DNA from: Puffinus mauretanicus
Lineage: Eukaryota; Chordata; Aves; Procellariiformes; Procellariidae
Length of the DNA stretch: 64,000 nucleotides
Direction: 5' to 3'
NCBI GenBank assembly: GCA_023333565.1
Contig: JAJKFH010002594.1
Location: forward strand, 620,001-684,000
The notes under the pieces are model-generated. The model was not told the origin of the DNA. It ran no database searches and saw only the letters and a program-made list of their open reading frames with translations. The translations under genes were made by a program, and so were the position numbers. This document shows positions 41,256-52,483 of the stretch, one piece after another (within the stretch, counting starts at the first letter, position 1; every line of letters begins with the position of its first letter).

Positions 41256-41386
41256 TCTTTGGTGTCTGTATAAATCATTCTAGTTCAATTCTAACTCGAT
41301 TTTCCTTTGTATGTTTCATTAATGTAATAAGTGATAGAGTGAACCTTGCCATCAAACTTTGTTAAGGTGTACTTTTAAAAATTCCT

Positions 41387-41392
41387 ATTAAA
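41387..41392 (+). terminator. LTR polyadenylation signal (ATTAAA)
   Basis: ATTAAA lies 64 bases before the 3' end of the plus-strand solo LTR, where an LTR R/U5 polyadenylation signal is expected, and is followed by a T-rich segment. Confidence 0.5.
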
Positions 41393-41456
41393 ACCCCTTT
41401 TTACTAATACCTTTGATGGTGGTTCTTTAAGCAATCTAAATCAGTCATCCGTGACA

Positions 41457-44400
41457 ACTTGTCACCTGTGTAACACTGTCTTAGAAAGAAGTACAATCAT
41501 TTTTTCTCTTTATCTATTTAGATCTGAAAAAATGTCAGCAAAAATGATTCTATCATCAACAATGGGTACAGAACAGGTCCATACTTCAGCTAGTGCCTCC
41601 ATTATTTATGTAGCTAAGATCTATAAACAGGCATAGGTCACAGGATTTTGGATTATCTTTGTATGCTACCCTTATTTACAGTATAATCAGTATTCCTTGG
41701 CAGGAAGTTAAGAATACAGCACAGTCATTTACTTGCCTGGCTCCAAGGCAACTACATAGGATTATTATACAAACACAAATAAAGAGAGGTTTTTAGAAGC
41801 CTTGGCTTTCTTCTGGAGATGTAGAAGTTCAGGTGATTGTTCAAAGTGGTTGCTACTTTAAATAAAAGTTTTCTTTGACCTCTTGGATCTTGGCATATGG
41901 CATTAAAATGACCCATGGAGAAAGAATGAACAAAATGGTAGTTAAGCATAAAGAAGAGGAAATTGAATAAAGATAATCTGATAATAGTCTTTAGGGGCAC
42001 GAAAAGCTATTGCTTTGTCTTCTAAAATATCTAAACTACACCAAAGGAAAGGAAATTCAGCTGAGGTGTAGAAATAATTATCTGATGCTAGAGACTAAAG
42101 CACAGCTACAGTTCATATGAGGAGACTATTATCTCCCACACTGAGGGTCTTTAAGAAGAAGCTTAAAAATGCTTCTCAATAATTGTATACTTGGCTGATC
42201 CTGCCTTATGCAGAGTGATAGATTTGGTGGGTCTTGCAGTGATTTGATGGTAAGAAAGTCTCCAGTCTATCCTGTTCAGAATTTTTTTTATTTTGGGACC
42301 TCTATCTTCCTGATCTGTAAACGATGTAACAATGTCTTAAAACACAAGTCCTTGCAGGCTTTCTTCATGTAAATTCTGTAGTTAACAGATCGCTGTTAGC
42401 ATCATGAATCAAAATTGTAAAAGTCAATAATGTTTTCCCAGCTGGGAGTTTGGTTAAGAAATTGCACAAACGAGTATGCGAGGATGAAGGGGAGTAATAG
42501 TGCTGTGATTCTATAGACCAGTTGGCTTGACACACAGATTATTGCATGCAAAAGACATTTGTTTTATATCCACTCTAATTTGATTTGATACCCTGGAGAA
42601 AAGAAGCCTAAGTATACAAATGGATTAACAAATACATTCGTTCACTTTAATCCTTCGATGTAATGACCAAAATGTCTGATAAGAACCATTGATTGGTTAC
42701 CAGCTGTGATAAAATACTGCAAATGCAGTCATGAAGGGTGATAACGCTAAAACTGCTTCATGACAGTTCTGATTTATTGAATTAAAGATATGAATCCAGC
42801 AACGAAGCCTCGTACAAATCCCAGTTAAGATGACTGAATTTCAAGTCAAAGTTCTAAGACAACATAAAAGACCAAAATAATAATAAAAAAATCTCATTCC
42901 TGACTGTGAGGCTGTGGAATTGTCCTGTTTTTTCTTCTTTGGCAAAAGCTGCATAGCTGCATGTCTTCTTCTGAGTATTGTTGTAGTATATTTTCGTGGT
43001 TAGCATTTTTCATTCCAGTTAACAAAACCAGAGCAACAGCATTTATAGCTCTGAAATGAGAACATGCGGAAACATGTTTCCGTGGAGTACCTGCTGCCTG
43101 TAGGTTCTTTATCTTGCTACTCAGGTGTATTGAACTGAAAAGAACTCTTCAACATCTATACCACCCCTAAACAACACAGATTTATTGTGGAAAAATAAAA
43201 CGAAAAGCAGGTATTAGTTTGGGGTTTTTTTTTCTTTTCTAAAACACAACAGTCACAAAAGTACATTAAAATTGTGTTCAGAATAGAAGCAGCCATCAGG
43301 GATTTTAATATCATTGTCCCGGAATGGAGTGGTAGTTGTGGAGAATTAATGCAAAACATAGCATTGTGTGCTGGCAGCTATCATGGTGAGAAAATGCTAC
43401 AGAAATGCACAGAGGCTTCCACAAGCACTATGAGTTTATTTTAAAATTAATTGACTACCACTGCATTTTCCAAAGTTTTTTTTCTTTCATTCCCAAAACC
43501 TGTCATTAAAAATAGTTTTCTCTAACCAAAGACAGCATTTTTGTTAATAACAGTGAGAAAGAAACAAGCCTAGACCATAATACTAGAAACAAAACCTCTG
43601 ATACGGGAAGGAAAATGTGAGACTATTTCGGTAGGTTAGATGTTTTTGAATTACCCAGACTGTTTAAGTCTCATGGAGGAGAACTGGCTGAACAAGTCCT
43701 CAGTCTTGTGGCTGGTGGTTATCCTCGACAACTCACAGAGCACAAATGAGGTACCAGAAGGCTGGGAAAAGAGGTAAACAGGGAAATAAAAAACTTAGAA
43801 GAATTAAAATTAGTCAGATGTTTATGCTTCAGAATACCTTGTCATAGGTTGTAGAGCCACTAATGGGAAATACATTTCCATGTGCCAAAATGAGAGATTT
43901 AATTTATGTGATGTCTTGCAAATCTTATAATCTTACAACAATTCTTACAGTAGTAGGAATTGAAGAATGCCCCTTATAACTAGTTGGTACAGTTAGGCTG
44001 CTTATTGCTTTGTACTCAGTAAAGCCATTTTCAGCCTTACAAAGTGTACATGGAACAGCAGCATTGTCCTGCATCTATCAAAAGACACAAGCAGTAAAGA
44101 ATCATCTTGTCAGTCATGAATTTTTTAATTTTTTTTTTTAAGATAGTGAGGACTGGAGTGGATAGTTTGCCAATTGACAGCAGTGGTAGCTGAAACAGAC
44201 GGAGAATATTCACACGAAACTGAGCCATCAGACAGTCCTAATGTTGGTGATCCATGGGTAATATCTGACCACTTTCTGTATCCGCCGGTGGCAAAACCAT
44301 AACAGATTCCAGGGGATGCTTTACAGGGATCTTGAGTGCATTTCTGATGTTGCTGGGTAGTAACACAGACAGAGGTGTTGGTGATTCTTCAATTCTCACC

Positions 44401-45457
44401 TACTAGTCATCTGTGGCATCCTTTGCAGCTGAAGTTAAGAGGATGATAAAGTTTAGGGAGAAGGAACTGGAAGCATCTGCTTTGGCTTTACCAGCTACAG
44501 AAAAGAACCTCTAATTACCTCTGTCTCTATCTCTTTTAGCTCTGTCATGTGCACACCAAATGTGTGTGTATTTAGCAGGTATGGAGGCTAGCAGGGACCT
44601 TCTGTTACATGTCGTATGTATACAAGGCCTTATGGTCTTCTCTTTGCAGCAAAGCACCAGTTCCTGCTTTTCCATGTGATTCTTGCAGATTTTCAGCTGC
44701 TAAATGAGACATGAGCCAGGAAGTGATTATATGAGCGTGACGACAAACTTCTATACATAAGATGCAGAAAAGGCAATCTTTTGTTTTCTGTCTCATTTCA
44801 CTTGACAGATTGAGGTAAATGCTAGCTGTCTTCTTTTCAATAATTGAAATATTACACAGAACACAAGTCTATGTACAGAAAAGGAATGAACTTTCCTGAT
44901 CTAAATTAAAATGCTTCATTCTACATGCTTCACCTTTTTTTCTGTCTAATTATTCTTTCCAATGCCTAATAATTCTATCTAGGTAATTATATACTAGTAA
45001 GTAGATGGTCCCAGTGTGTGATCAGTTAGTGCATTGGTCTATAGTCTAATTTGCAAGTCTGTGAAAGAAACAAAAATGAAGACCATTAACATTATTTAGG
45101 GGAAATGCATATTTTCTATCAGCAGATGATTTTTATTTTCACCATCTCTACCACTTAATGGTATTTCTTGTCAGCTCAAATCAATGTTTTGTAACATACA
45201 TCACTATGATGAGATAGCATCAAATAGTAATTGGTAAATTACAAATATTTTTAGAACATGAGGAAAGAATATCTAAAGTCGTAAATAAAAATCTCATATC
45301 ACCTCTCACTGAGATACAAATTGGAACTATTGTGAAGCATTTGAATAGCATGAGAGATCTATCTCAGAGTAGCCAGGGGCTATTACAGCAGTCAGAGATT
45401 TTTTCTAAAGTTAGGCAAAGCTTACTTTTAGACTAGAATCTTCTATTTTTACAGCTG
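41457..45457. other. AT-rich non-coding stretch
   Basis: Nothing is recognised beyond short chance open frames. No interspersed repeat could be assigned. Confidence 0.55.
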
Positions 45458-45609
45458 TTCTCTTCCTTCCTTCCTTCCTTTCCTTCCTTCCTTCCTTCCT
45501 TTCCTTCCTTCCTTTCTTTCTTTCCTTCCTTCTTCCTTTTCTCCCCTTCTTCCCTCATTCCCTTCTTCCCTTCTTTCTTCTGCTTTCTTTCTTTCTTCCT
45601 TCCTTCTTT
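45458..45609 (+). repeat. 150-bp polypyrimidine (TTCC/TTTC)n tract
   Basis: The plus strand is pure C/T over about 152 bases except for single A and G interruptions (45,557 and 45,582). It is built of TTCC, TTTC and CCTT units. Long homopurine-homopyrimidine tracts with mirror symmetry can form triplex (H-DNA) structures and are prone to slippage. Confidence 0.95.
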
Positions 45610-46185
45610 GCAATTTAAATTACTTCACCAGTAATTTTTCACTCAACTCTAGCATTAGTGATTTTTGTTTATACATTTAAAATTTAAGACCATCTTTTAC
45701 CTTTGGAAGGCTATTCAGTGTCATTATGAAAAAGCTATTGATCACACATGACTCATATGCATAGTTCCCTTCTACTACAAGAAGTGCTACAGATTTCCAA
45801 GATAACAGCATTTAAAAAAAGACCCCCTTTTTATTAAATGCTGTAAAGCATATTGTTAGGTCAAAAATAATTTGGCCTGGAATTTGCTTCAGATTCCCTA
45901 TCTTTGATGGCTTGCTTTGATGGCTAGCTCCGGAATAGATATTTTTTACACCAGTAAGACTTCATTATATTTAATGTGGTGCTTTGATGAGGCTATGGCT
46001 GCTCCTCAAGCTGTGAGACAGTGAGGACTCAACCACACAAGAGGTTTTTTTGGAAAACCTTTTTTCTGTGAGATATATGCCAGCCAAAAACTGTCAGCAG
46101 GGAAACTAGCACACTAATTCGGTCCTTTAATTTTGTTTATATCGTGCCTTCTAAAATATTGACATAAATTCTTCTTTTTATTTAG

Positions 46186-46256
46186 GTGTCTGAACCTGAC
46201 TGTATAAATTGACAGAAAATCTCTGACATTTCTGCAGCTCTGCTATTTTATACCAG
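46186..46256 (+). other. Candidate non-coding exon
   Basis: TTCTTCTTTTTATTTAG is a good acceptor and, 71 bases later, CCAG|GTAAGTATTTT is a near-consensus donor. All three frames contain stops, so any transcript using it would be non-coding or untranslated here. The pairing of two strong sites at exon-like spacing is the only evidence. Confidence 0.2.
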
Positions 46257-46812
46257 GTAAGTATTTTATCTTAGATTTACATTTTCTTAATTGTTGTAAT
46301 CATGTATCACATATTTCTTGCTGTGGTAAAGAACTTACTTCACTTTGTCTACCCTCCAAAACAAGGCGTACCACTTGTGGACACTTCTCTTCCATTTTCA
46401 TTGCTAGGGAAAAGTCACTTGTTAAAATTATGGGAAGTAGGATGGAAGCACATAATGTGTTATCTCTGTATCAGCTGGTCTATCTGTCTTCCCTGTGCTT
46501 GTAAGGCACTCAACACAATATAGTAAACACTACTGCTCGTCATTCTTTGTGGAGCTAAAACTACCCTCTTTCAGCTGGTGCAGGGAGGAAAGAGCAAAAA
46601 AGAATGGTTTCTAGTGAAGCCTCAGCATGTACCTTTCACTTGCACCCAGCCAAACTTCACCTAGAGAGGTTAAATTAAACTGCTGCCTGGAAAACTGCTG
46701 TCGGACTGCATGAATGAATCTGAGCCCCAAGAGCTCTTGCCAGTGCTGCTGTTTCTCTCCTGGCCGCCCGCACTCTCCAGCATGCTGGCTCGTAGTCTTT
46801 CCTGGCTCTTAC

Positions 46813-46900
46813 CTAAAGGCACAAGAAATCTCTCTACCTCCACCATCCTTTTAGCTGCAGTAATACTGTCATGACTCTTGATCAATGACACACTTGAATA
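46813..46900 (-). other. Candidate exon within a 92-codon open frame
   Basis: On the minus strand GTCCCAATTGCAG could serve as acceptor and TTTAG|GTAAGAG as donor. The 88 bases between are open in the frame of a longer run from 46,948 to 46,670, which is Ser-rich and has no recognisable domain. The pyrimidine tract is weak. Unspliced, the frame would encode 92 residues starting MMSGAVHSSS. Chance is a serious alternative. Confidence 0.13.
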
Positions 46901-49296
46901 CTGCAATTGGGACATAAATGAAGAAGAATGTACTGCACCAGACATCACGTAAAATGTTAAAGAGAAAGATTGCTTTTAATCATGAAACTTTATAACAAAC
47001 TATGCAACTATTTTGTCAGCGGTGGAGAAAAAGACCCTTCAAAATCGTCCCAGAAGCTAAAATAACATGATTTTACTGCATTTTGTCCAAATGCAACCTA
47101 ATGCTACTCTATGAAAACACACACGTAGTTTTTCATCCTTGTTGTATTACAGAACAAATGCCAAAATTCTACTCAAGAGTACGACTGGAAGAGATTGACA
47201 TTTAAAGCATGTCCCAGTCTGCTTCCATTATATTCACAGATACAGAGTCATTTCAGTGGCTCCGAAATAGACCTCAGTGTAAGAACTTGGGATGATTATT
47301 TGAATAGTACATAAGGACAAAAAGGTTTCTAAATAATTTAAAATAACTTTTGAACAAAACAAAGTCTTTTCCTCAGAGATGCTGTAAACTAAAATCTTTT
47401 CTCACAGAAACAGATTTTTGTGGTTTAAGAATTCTGTTCATATGAAAGAGGTAATTGTTATGCCTGACTTGCACTAATAAAGATTTATCTAGAACTAATT
47501 CAAATTTATGCTTTTCTTTAGAGAGTTCAGAGCACCTTTTTCCTTCCTTTTTTTGCTTGTAGCTTTGTCTGCCCTATATGGCATCTCAGTAGGTATCAGC
47601 GCTATTTTTCTTTACAGCTTGGGCCAAATACCCTTCAATTACTTAGAAGCAAAAAACCACCATCACCAAAAAACAAAACTCTTTAAAATATTTGCTTTTA
47701 AATGTGTATCTAAGCATTCAACTTTTCTTCTTGAAACTCCAGTCTCTTCTATCAGTCAAAAGAATACACTGAAATCCATCCTACAGATTTTTGTGTAGCC
47801 AAACAAGGCATATTCCGTCCTCCTCCATTCTCCTATCCTGGTTGCGCTGTACATTCTTTTCTGATCCGCACCATGATAGGACTCTTATCTGCAGGGCATT
47901 CAAGGAAGTTAGAGGTTTTCAATTTTATTTGCCAAGGTCAGAGATTTCACCCTAGATATGTGGGACTGGCAACTTTCCCTGCAGGCAGTAAGTAAAGGGT
48001 TGGTTATGTGATCTTACTTTGGTTGACTGTTGTTTCAAAATAAAAACAAGAGTTTTAAACAATGTTTTAGAAGGCGTGATATAAACAAAATGAAAGGACT
48101 GAAATAGTGTGCTCATGTCCCTATTAGTTTTTGGCTGGTAAATGTCTGACAAAACAAATTTTTCCAAAAATGTTGGTTTTGGATGAATTTATCATGAAAC
48201 ACTGAGAGCTGCGACAACCACTTTGAAGTTATTTCCAAAGCCACATGCTTGCAGAAAATTTATTTTTCATTCAGAATATTTCTGAGCACTGTGAATATTT
48301 TTAAGCAATCATGCTTGGTAAGTTCTATGTAATGAAGCTGCAGAAATTAATCTTAAGATTTTAAAGTTTAATTTAAAAACATCTTTTTATTGACAAGGTA
48401 AGAAAATTGATGTTTCAGATACACTGAGATAATATGTAAACCCCAGGAATTATATGGATCGTCAAATATTACAATCATTTTACCATTTCAGTCTCTCAGA
48501 AAAGAGACATGTTTAGCTGGTATATTTATTCAACAGCAAACATTCCTTCCCCTTTGCCCACTGTCATCCTGAATATCATGGAGCCAGAATTACAATCCTC
48601 AGACACATGGATTCACTACTCCTAAGTTTTTTTTTTTTGGTCTTCGAGAAGGGTATTTCTGATGTGTTTCAGATATAAATATTTTATAGAATAAGGCAGA
48701 AATTGAAGGAGTTCTCATACAACAGAAATATTACAGAAGATGGAGACTGAAATTATGGCTTCATTAAAATACATGCCAAACTATAATCGTCTCTGATTGG
48801 TCTAGCATTTTACCATGAGTCCATCATAAAGATAGCCTGAAAATGAGTTGAAAAAGCTGATAACATCTTAATTTAATTGAACAAGAACAGCTACATGCAG
48901 TAACACACACACTTTACAATCACATGGGTAAAGTGGATGTTGAACTTCGTAAACTCTACTGACATTGGCGAGAACAGGCTACCCATTCTTAAAGCAGTGG
49001 CTTAGATAATTTTAAGGTATTAACATTTGTGAGGGTAAGGATGGAGCTCCTAAACATTCATAGCTCTAACGTTGCTGCTGCCAGGTAAGGACAAGGTAAG
49101 AGGAGCCACAGGGGTGTGGGCATCAGGAAGCTCTTGCAGCCTCTAACAAGAATGTCAGTTACCCTTGACCCAGGGTACCTGAGGCCTTTGCTGCAGCTTC
49201 CCCGATTAGGGAGGGTCAAGCATCCTTTCAGCTGGTGCTAGGGACAGATCTATTTAAGAGCCAGGCCCAGAGTACAGCTAACACATACAGCAGGGT

Positions 49297-50052
49297 GTGC
49301 AGAAGGGGTCTTGTCTGTGTTCAAACCTGAACAGTCTCAGGCACAGTGGTGTTGTGCCACAGGGCAACTTCCCAAGCGGGTGCCCCTGCCAAGGCAGAGG
49401 CTTTGACCCAGACAGAGCTTCTGATGGTGGATGCAGCCCTCCAGGTTCTAGGCTGCAGGGAGAGACGGCCTTCAAATTCATTGCCCTCAAAGCTGAGGAG
49501 GAGCTTTGCCCTTTCAAGAAACGCATCAGGCCAACTAACCTGAGCCACACAAAATCATCAGGAAGATGTGGTGGGTGATAGTAATGAAAGACTACCAGCT
49601 GCTCCCCCTCTACTGATCTGACCTGTCTTCTAGAAAAGTTTGCTGCGTGCTGGCAGCCTGGATCCAGGATGCTGTTGAGAGACCACCCCTTTGGCTATCA
49701 CCCTCTGCTGTTCTTCTATGTGGGCACTAATGATATGGCCAGGGGCAACCTGGAGAGTATCAAAAGTGACTACAGAGATCTGGGGGTGATGGTCATGGGC
49801 ATAGGGGCCCAGGTGGTGTTCCCCTCAATCCTGCTGGTGACGCAAAATGGTGTAAGAAGGAAGACACTCATACTGCATATCAACAATTGGTTGTGGAGCA
49901 AGTGTTGGCAATAGAGTTTTGGTTTCTATGCCCATGGAAACCTGCTTGAGCATCTGTGTATTCTTGGAAGAGATGGGATCCACCTTGCTAAGCAGGGAAA
50001 AGGTATCTTTGCCAGTAGGATGGCTGACATGGTGAGGAGGGCTTTCAACTAA
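49297..50052 (+). pseudogene. CR1 ORF1 remnant with SGNH-esterase domain
   Basis: The first part (49,297-49,576) is open and ends with the CR1 ORF1 block FIALKAEEELCPFKKR just before the esterase domain. The domain starts near 49,570, where the first catalytic block (normally VVGDS) has decayed to VIVMKD, so the nucleophilic serine is lost. A frameshift near 49,665 follows. From 49,669 the frame carries VGTND (the GxND block, about 49,720-49,734), then a TAG at 49,912-49,914. It continues in the same frame to GRDGIHL (the DxxH block, Asp codon 49,972), and stops at 50,050-50,052 after MVRRAFN. In the family this esterase is thought to act in the retrotransposition complex; this copy cannot be functional. 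Confidence 0.85.
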
Positions 50053-50177
50053 GAATGATGGAGGAGGAAGAGAGTTACTAGCAGCCCCATGAGGGAGCAA
50101 CGGACAGGGTTGATAAGCAAAGGGTCTAGAATAACGTGAAAGAAAAGGAATAGAAAATCAACAAAATAGGACTTAAG
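50053..50177 (+). other. Linker between ORF1 and ORF2 tail in deleted CR1
   Basis: About 125 purine-rich bases follow the ORF1 stop. They do not encode recognisable endonuclease or reverse transcriptase sequence. The junction created by the internal deletion should lie here or at its right edge (about 50,175). Confidence 0.5.
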
Positions 50178-50872
50178 CAGTTCAACAAGGGGAAGTGCAA
50201 ACTCCTGCCCCTGTGAAAGAACAACCCCATGCACCAGTATATTTTGGGAGCCGCCCAGCTGGAAAGCTGCTTTGCAGAAAAAGGACCTGGGGATCCTTGT
50301 GGACAACAAATTGAACACGAGTCAGTAATGTGCCTTTATGGCAAAGAGAGTTAATGGTATCCTGGGCTGCATTAGAAGTATTGCCAGAAGGTTGAGGGAG
50401 GTGATCCTTCCCCTCTGCTCAGCACTCATGGGGCCATACCTGGAGTACTGTGGCCAGTTCTGTGCTCCTCAGTTACAAGAGAGACATGGACATACTAGAG
50501 AGAGCCCAAAGAAAGTCCATGAAGATGATTAAAGGACTGGAGCATCTGACACATGAGGAAAGGCTGAGAGAGCTGAGACTGTTTAGCCTAGAGAAGAGAA
50601 GGCTCAGGAGGGATCTTATCAACGTGTATAAATACCTGAAGAGAGGGTGTAAGAAGAAGGAACCAGGCTCTTTTCAGTGATTTCCAGTGGCAGGACCAGA
50701 GGCAATGGGCACAAACTGAAACACAGGAGGGTCCCGTCTGAACACCAGCAAATACTTTTTTACTGTGAGGGTGACCAAGCACTGGCACAGGTTGCCCAGA
50801 GAAGCTGTGGAGTCTCCATCCTTGGAGATATTCAGAAGCCATCTGAACATGGTCCTGAGCAACCAAATTTAG
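50178..50872 (+). pseudogene. CR1 ORF2 C-terminal tail, frameshifted
   Basis: Translation in shifting frames gives the CR1 ORF2 tail in order: [60 protein letters not shown], then [70 protein letters not shown] and a terminal SNQI stop (50,870-50,872). Frameshifts occur near 50,472 (one extra base), near 50,670 and near 50,740, plus stops within the first part (for example near 50,210 and 50,325). The segment corresponds to the region after the reverse transcriptase core. It makes no functional protein. Confidence 0.88.
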
Positions 50873-50953
50873 GTGGCCCTGCTTGAGCAGGGGGGTTGGT
50901 CCAAATGACTTCTGGAGGTCCCTTCCAACCTCAACCATTCTGTCAACATAATC

Positions 50954-52064
50954 ACATGAAATAAGTAAGTTTTGCTTTTCTGCTAGATGTTGATGACTTC
51001 ATTCAATTTGATAAGTGTAAAACTTCAAGAAAAGATGACAAACATTATGTCATATCATAGGCAATCATATGTCATATCTAATGATAGGCAATATCATTAG
51101 ATTTTGAAAAGAATCTGCGGGATGGCAGGAAACACTTTAGAAACAAGTCTTCAGAAACAACGTTCTGTACACTAGAAAAAGACTTTTTTACTGATGGAAC
51201 ATCTGGAAAAAAGGATGATGGACACTGGACTAACAAAATCAATCAAACAAAAGCTTCCTTAACAGAACTCACTGGGGCTCTGTACAGAAGTTTTCTTGTC
51301 CTGAAAATTTAAACGTTGCAATTAAACTAGTATAATGATTTTCGGAGTGATACCGCCACATCATAGATATTTGTCAGTTGCTGACTGCTATATAGCTGGT
51401 TACTGTCAATGTATTTTTTTTCCTGCTGTTGCATTAAACATTCTTGTGAAACAGATGCTCATCCATGTCTCTCTTTCAGGAGGCTTTACTTCTAAATAGC
51501 CTAGCAGTGGGAAGTAAAGATTATGCAGAGCCATTCCGGTGATTTTGGAGATTGTAACTCCACTCCTAGGCAGATTCAAAAGGATTCATAATGAGCCATC
51601 TGTGAAAAGAGTCACATTAAGACACATTTTCTTTTGTCATATTAAGAAAGCTGAAGATAACAGTTTTTCCCCATAAAAACAGGTTATCTCTTAGCTTTAA
51701 CCACTCTTTACCTTAGTTTTTAATATACTACTAAAAAATAATCTTAATCTCAGAAGCTAAATTAAAGTTTCTATAGCCAAAGTAATTTGGCAAAATACAT
51801 ATAGGCATTTTTAGTCATTATTATGAAGTTAGACACTTATTTTGCATAAATTGTGTATTTCAGCAATAAACTCTTAGTTTATTTGAAAAACATAGCGTAA
51901 CTTAAAACAAAAGCTATATTTCAGATTGTGCCCAAGACAGCAAAGTCTACTTTCTTCTTTTTACTTCATTATTCTGTTTTCTTTCACTATTTTTTCAAAC
52001 CTAAATAAAAATTACATCTATATCAGGCCTAATACTGTAACAGGAATATACTTCAAAGTAACCT
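50954..52064. other. AT-rich spacer between two CR1 copies
   Basis: No gene or repeat is recognised. A short direct repeat built on GTCATATCATAGGCAATC and variants lies at about 51,048-51,100. Confidence 0.5.
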
Positions 52065-52483
52065 TAGAATCATAGAATCATAGAATCAGTAAGGTTGGAA
52101 AAGACCTTTAAGATCATCGAGTCCAACCGTCAATCCAACACACCATGCCCACTACACCATGTCCCTAAGGGCCTCATCTACACGTCTTTTAAATACTTCC
52201 AGGGATGGTGACTCTACCACTTCCCTGGACAGCCTGTTCCAAGGCCTGATCACTCTTACAGTAAAGAAATTTCTCCTAATGTCCAATCTAAACCTCCCCT
52301 GGCGCAACTTGAGGCCATTTCCTCTTGTCCTATCGCTAGTTACTTGGGAGAAGAGACCAACACCCACCTCGCTACAACCTCCTTTCAGGTAGTTGTAGAG
52401 CGCGATGAGGTCTCCCCTCAGCCTCCTCTTCTCCAGACTAAACAACCCCAGTTCCCTCAGCCGCTCCTCATAAGACTTGTGCC
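52065..52483 (-). mobile_element. 5'-truncated CR1 LINE, minus strand
   Basis: The plus-strand left edge has three copies of TAGAATCA, the octamer repeat typical of CR1 3' ends. The CR1 3' UTR blocks (GGTTGGAAAAGACCTTTAAG, GTCCAACC) follow, then the ORF2 tail, read on the minus strand. The copy is 5'-truncated at about 52,483, in the codons for the conserved YEERLRELG block, as most LINE copies are. It is much better preserved than the plus-strand copy 1.1 kb away, so it is probably younger and from another subfamily (its linker and 3' UTR differ). Confidence 0.93.
52152..52483 (-). pseudogene. CR1 ORF2 C-terminal fragment, still open
   Basis: The last 97 or so codons of ORF2 are open without stop or frameshift, through [54 protein letters not shown] and [12 protein letters not shown] to a stop after RDMV (52,152-52,154). 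It lacks endonuclease and reverse transcriptase domains and has no start of its own, so it is a truncated relic, not a gene. Confidence 0.88.

Larger units (their letters stand above)
40192..41456 (+). mobile_element. Complete solo LTR with 5-bp TSD
   Basis: The element starts TGTGGTGG and ends GTGACA, with the canonical TG...CA termini. It is flanked on both sides by ACTTG (40,187-40,191 and 41,457-41,461), a perfect 5-bp target-site duplication, as expected for ERVL-type (class III-like) integrations. Inside, in plus orientation, lie a TATAAA box at 40,511-40,516 and an ATTAAA polyadenylation signal at 41,387-41,392, which fix the strand. At 1,265 bp it is long for an LTR; part of the length comes from an internal duplication at 41,011-41,255. 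No internal retroviral region is present, so it is a solo LTR left by recombination between two LTRs. The exact family is not identified. The intact duplication suggests a modest age. Confidence 0.88.
45610..49079. other. AT-rich non-coding stretch with two exon candidates
   Basis: No gene is recognised. Two splice-flanked segments, 46,186-46,256 (plus) and 46,813-46,900 (minus), are listed separately with low confidence. Confidence 0.5.
49080..50953 (+). mobile_element. CR1 LINE, internally deleted, plus strand
   Basis: The element reads, in order, a GC-richer leader with a TATTTAAGAGCC TATA-like block near 49,250, a degraded ORF1 with an SGNH-esterase C-terminal domain (ending 50,052), a short linker, then the C-terminal tail of ORF2 and the CR1 3' UTR (GGAGGTCCCTTCCAACCTC). 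A full-length CR1 carries a 2-kb-plus endonuclease and reverse transcriptase region between these parts; here only about 125 bases separate the ORF1 stop from the ORF2 tail. The 5' border is uncertain (49,080-49,280). Frameshifts and stops in both reading frames show that it is dead. That CR1-like ORF1 proteins carry esterase domains is established for the family. Confidence 0.85.
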
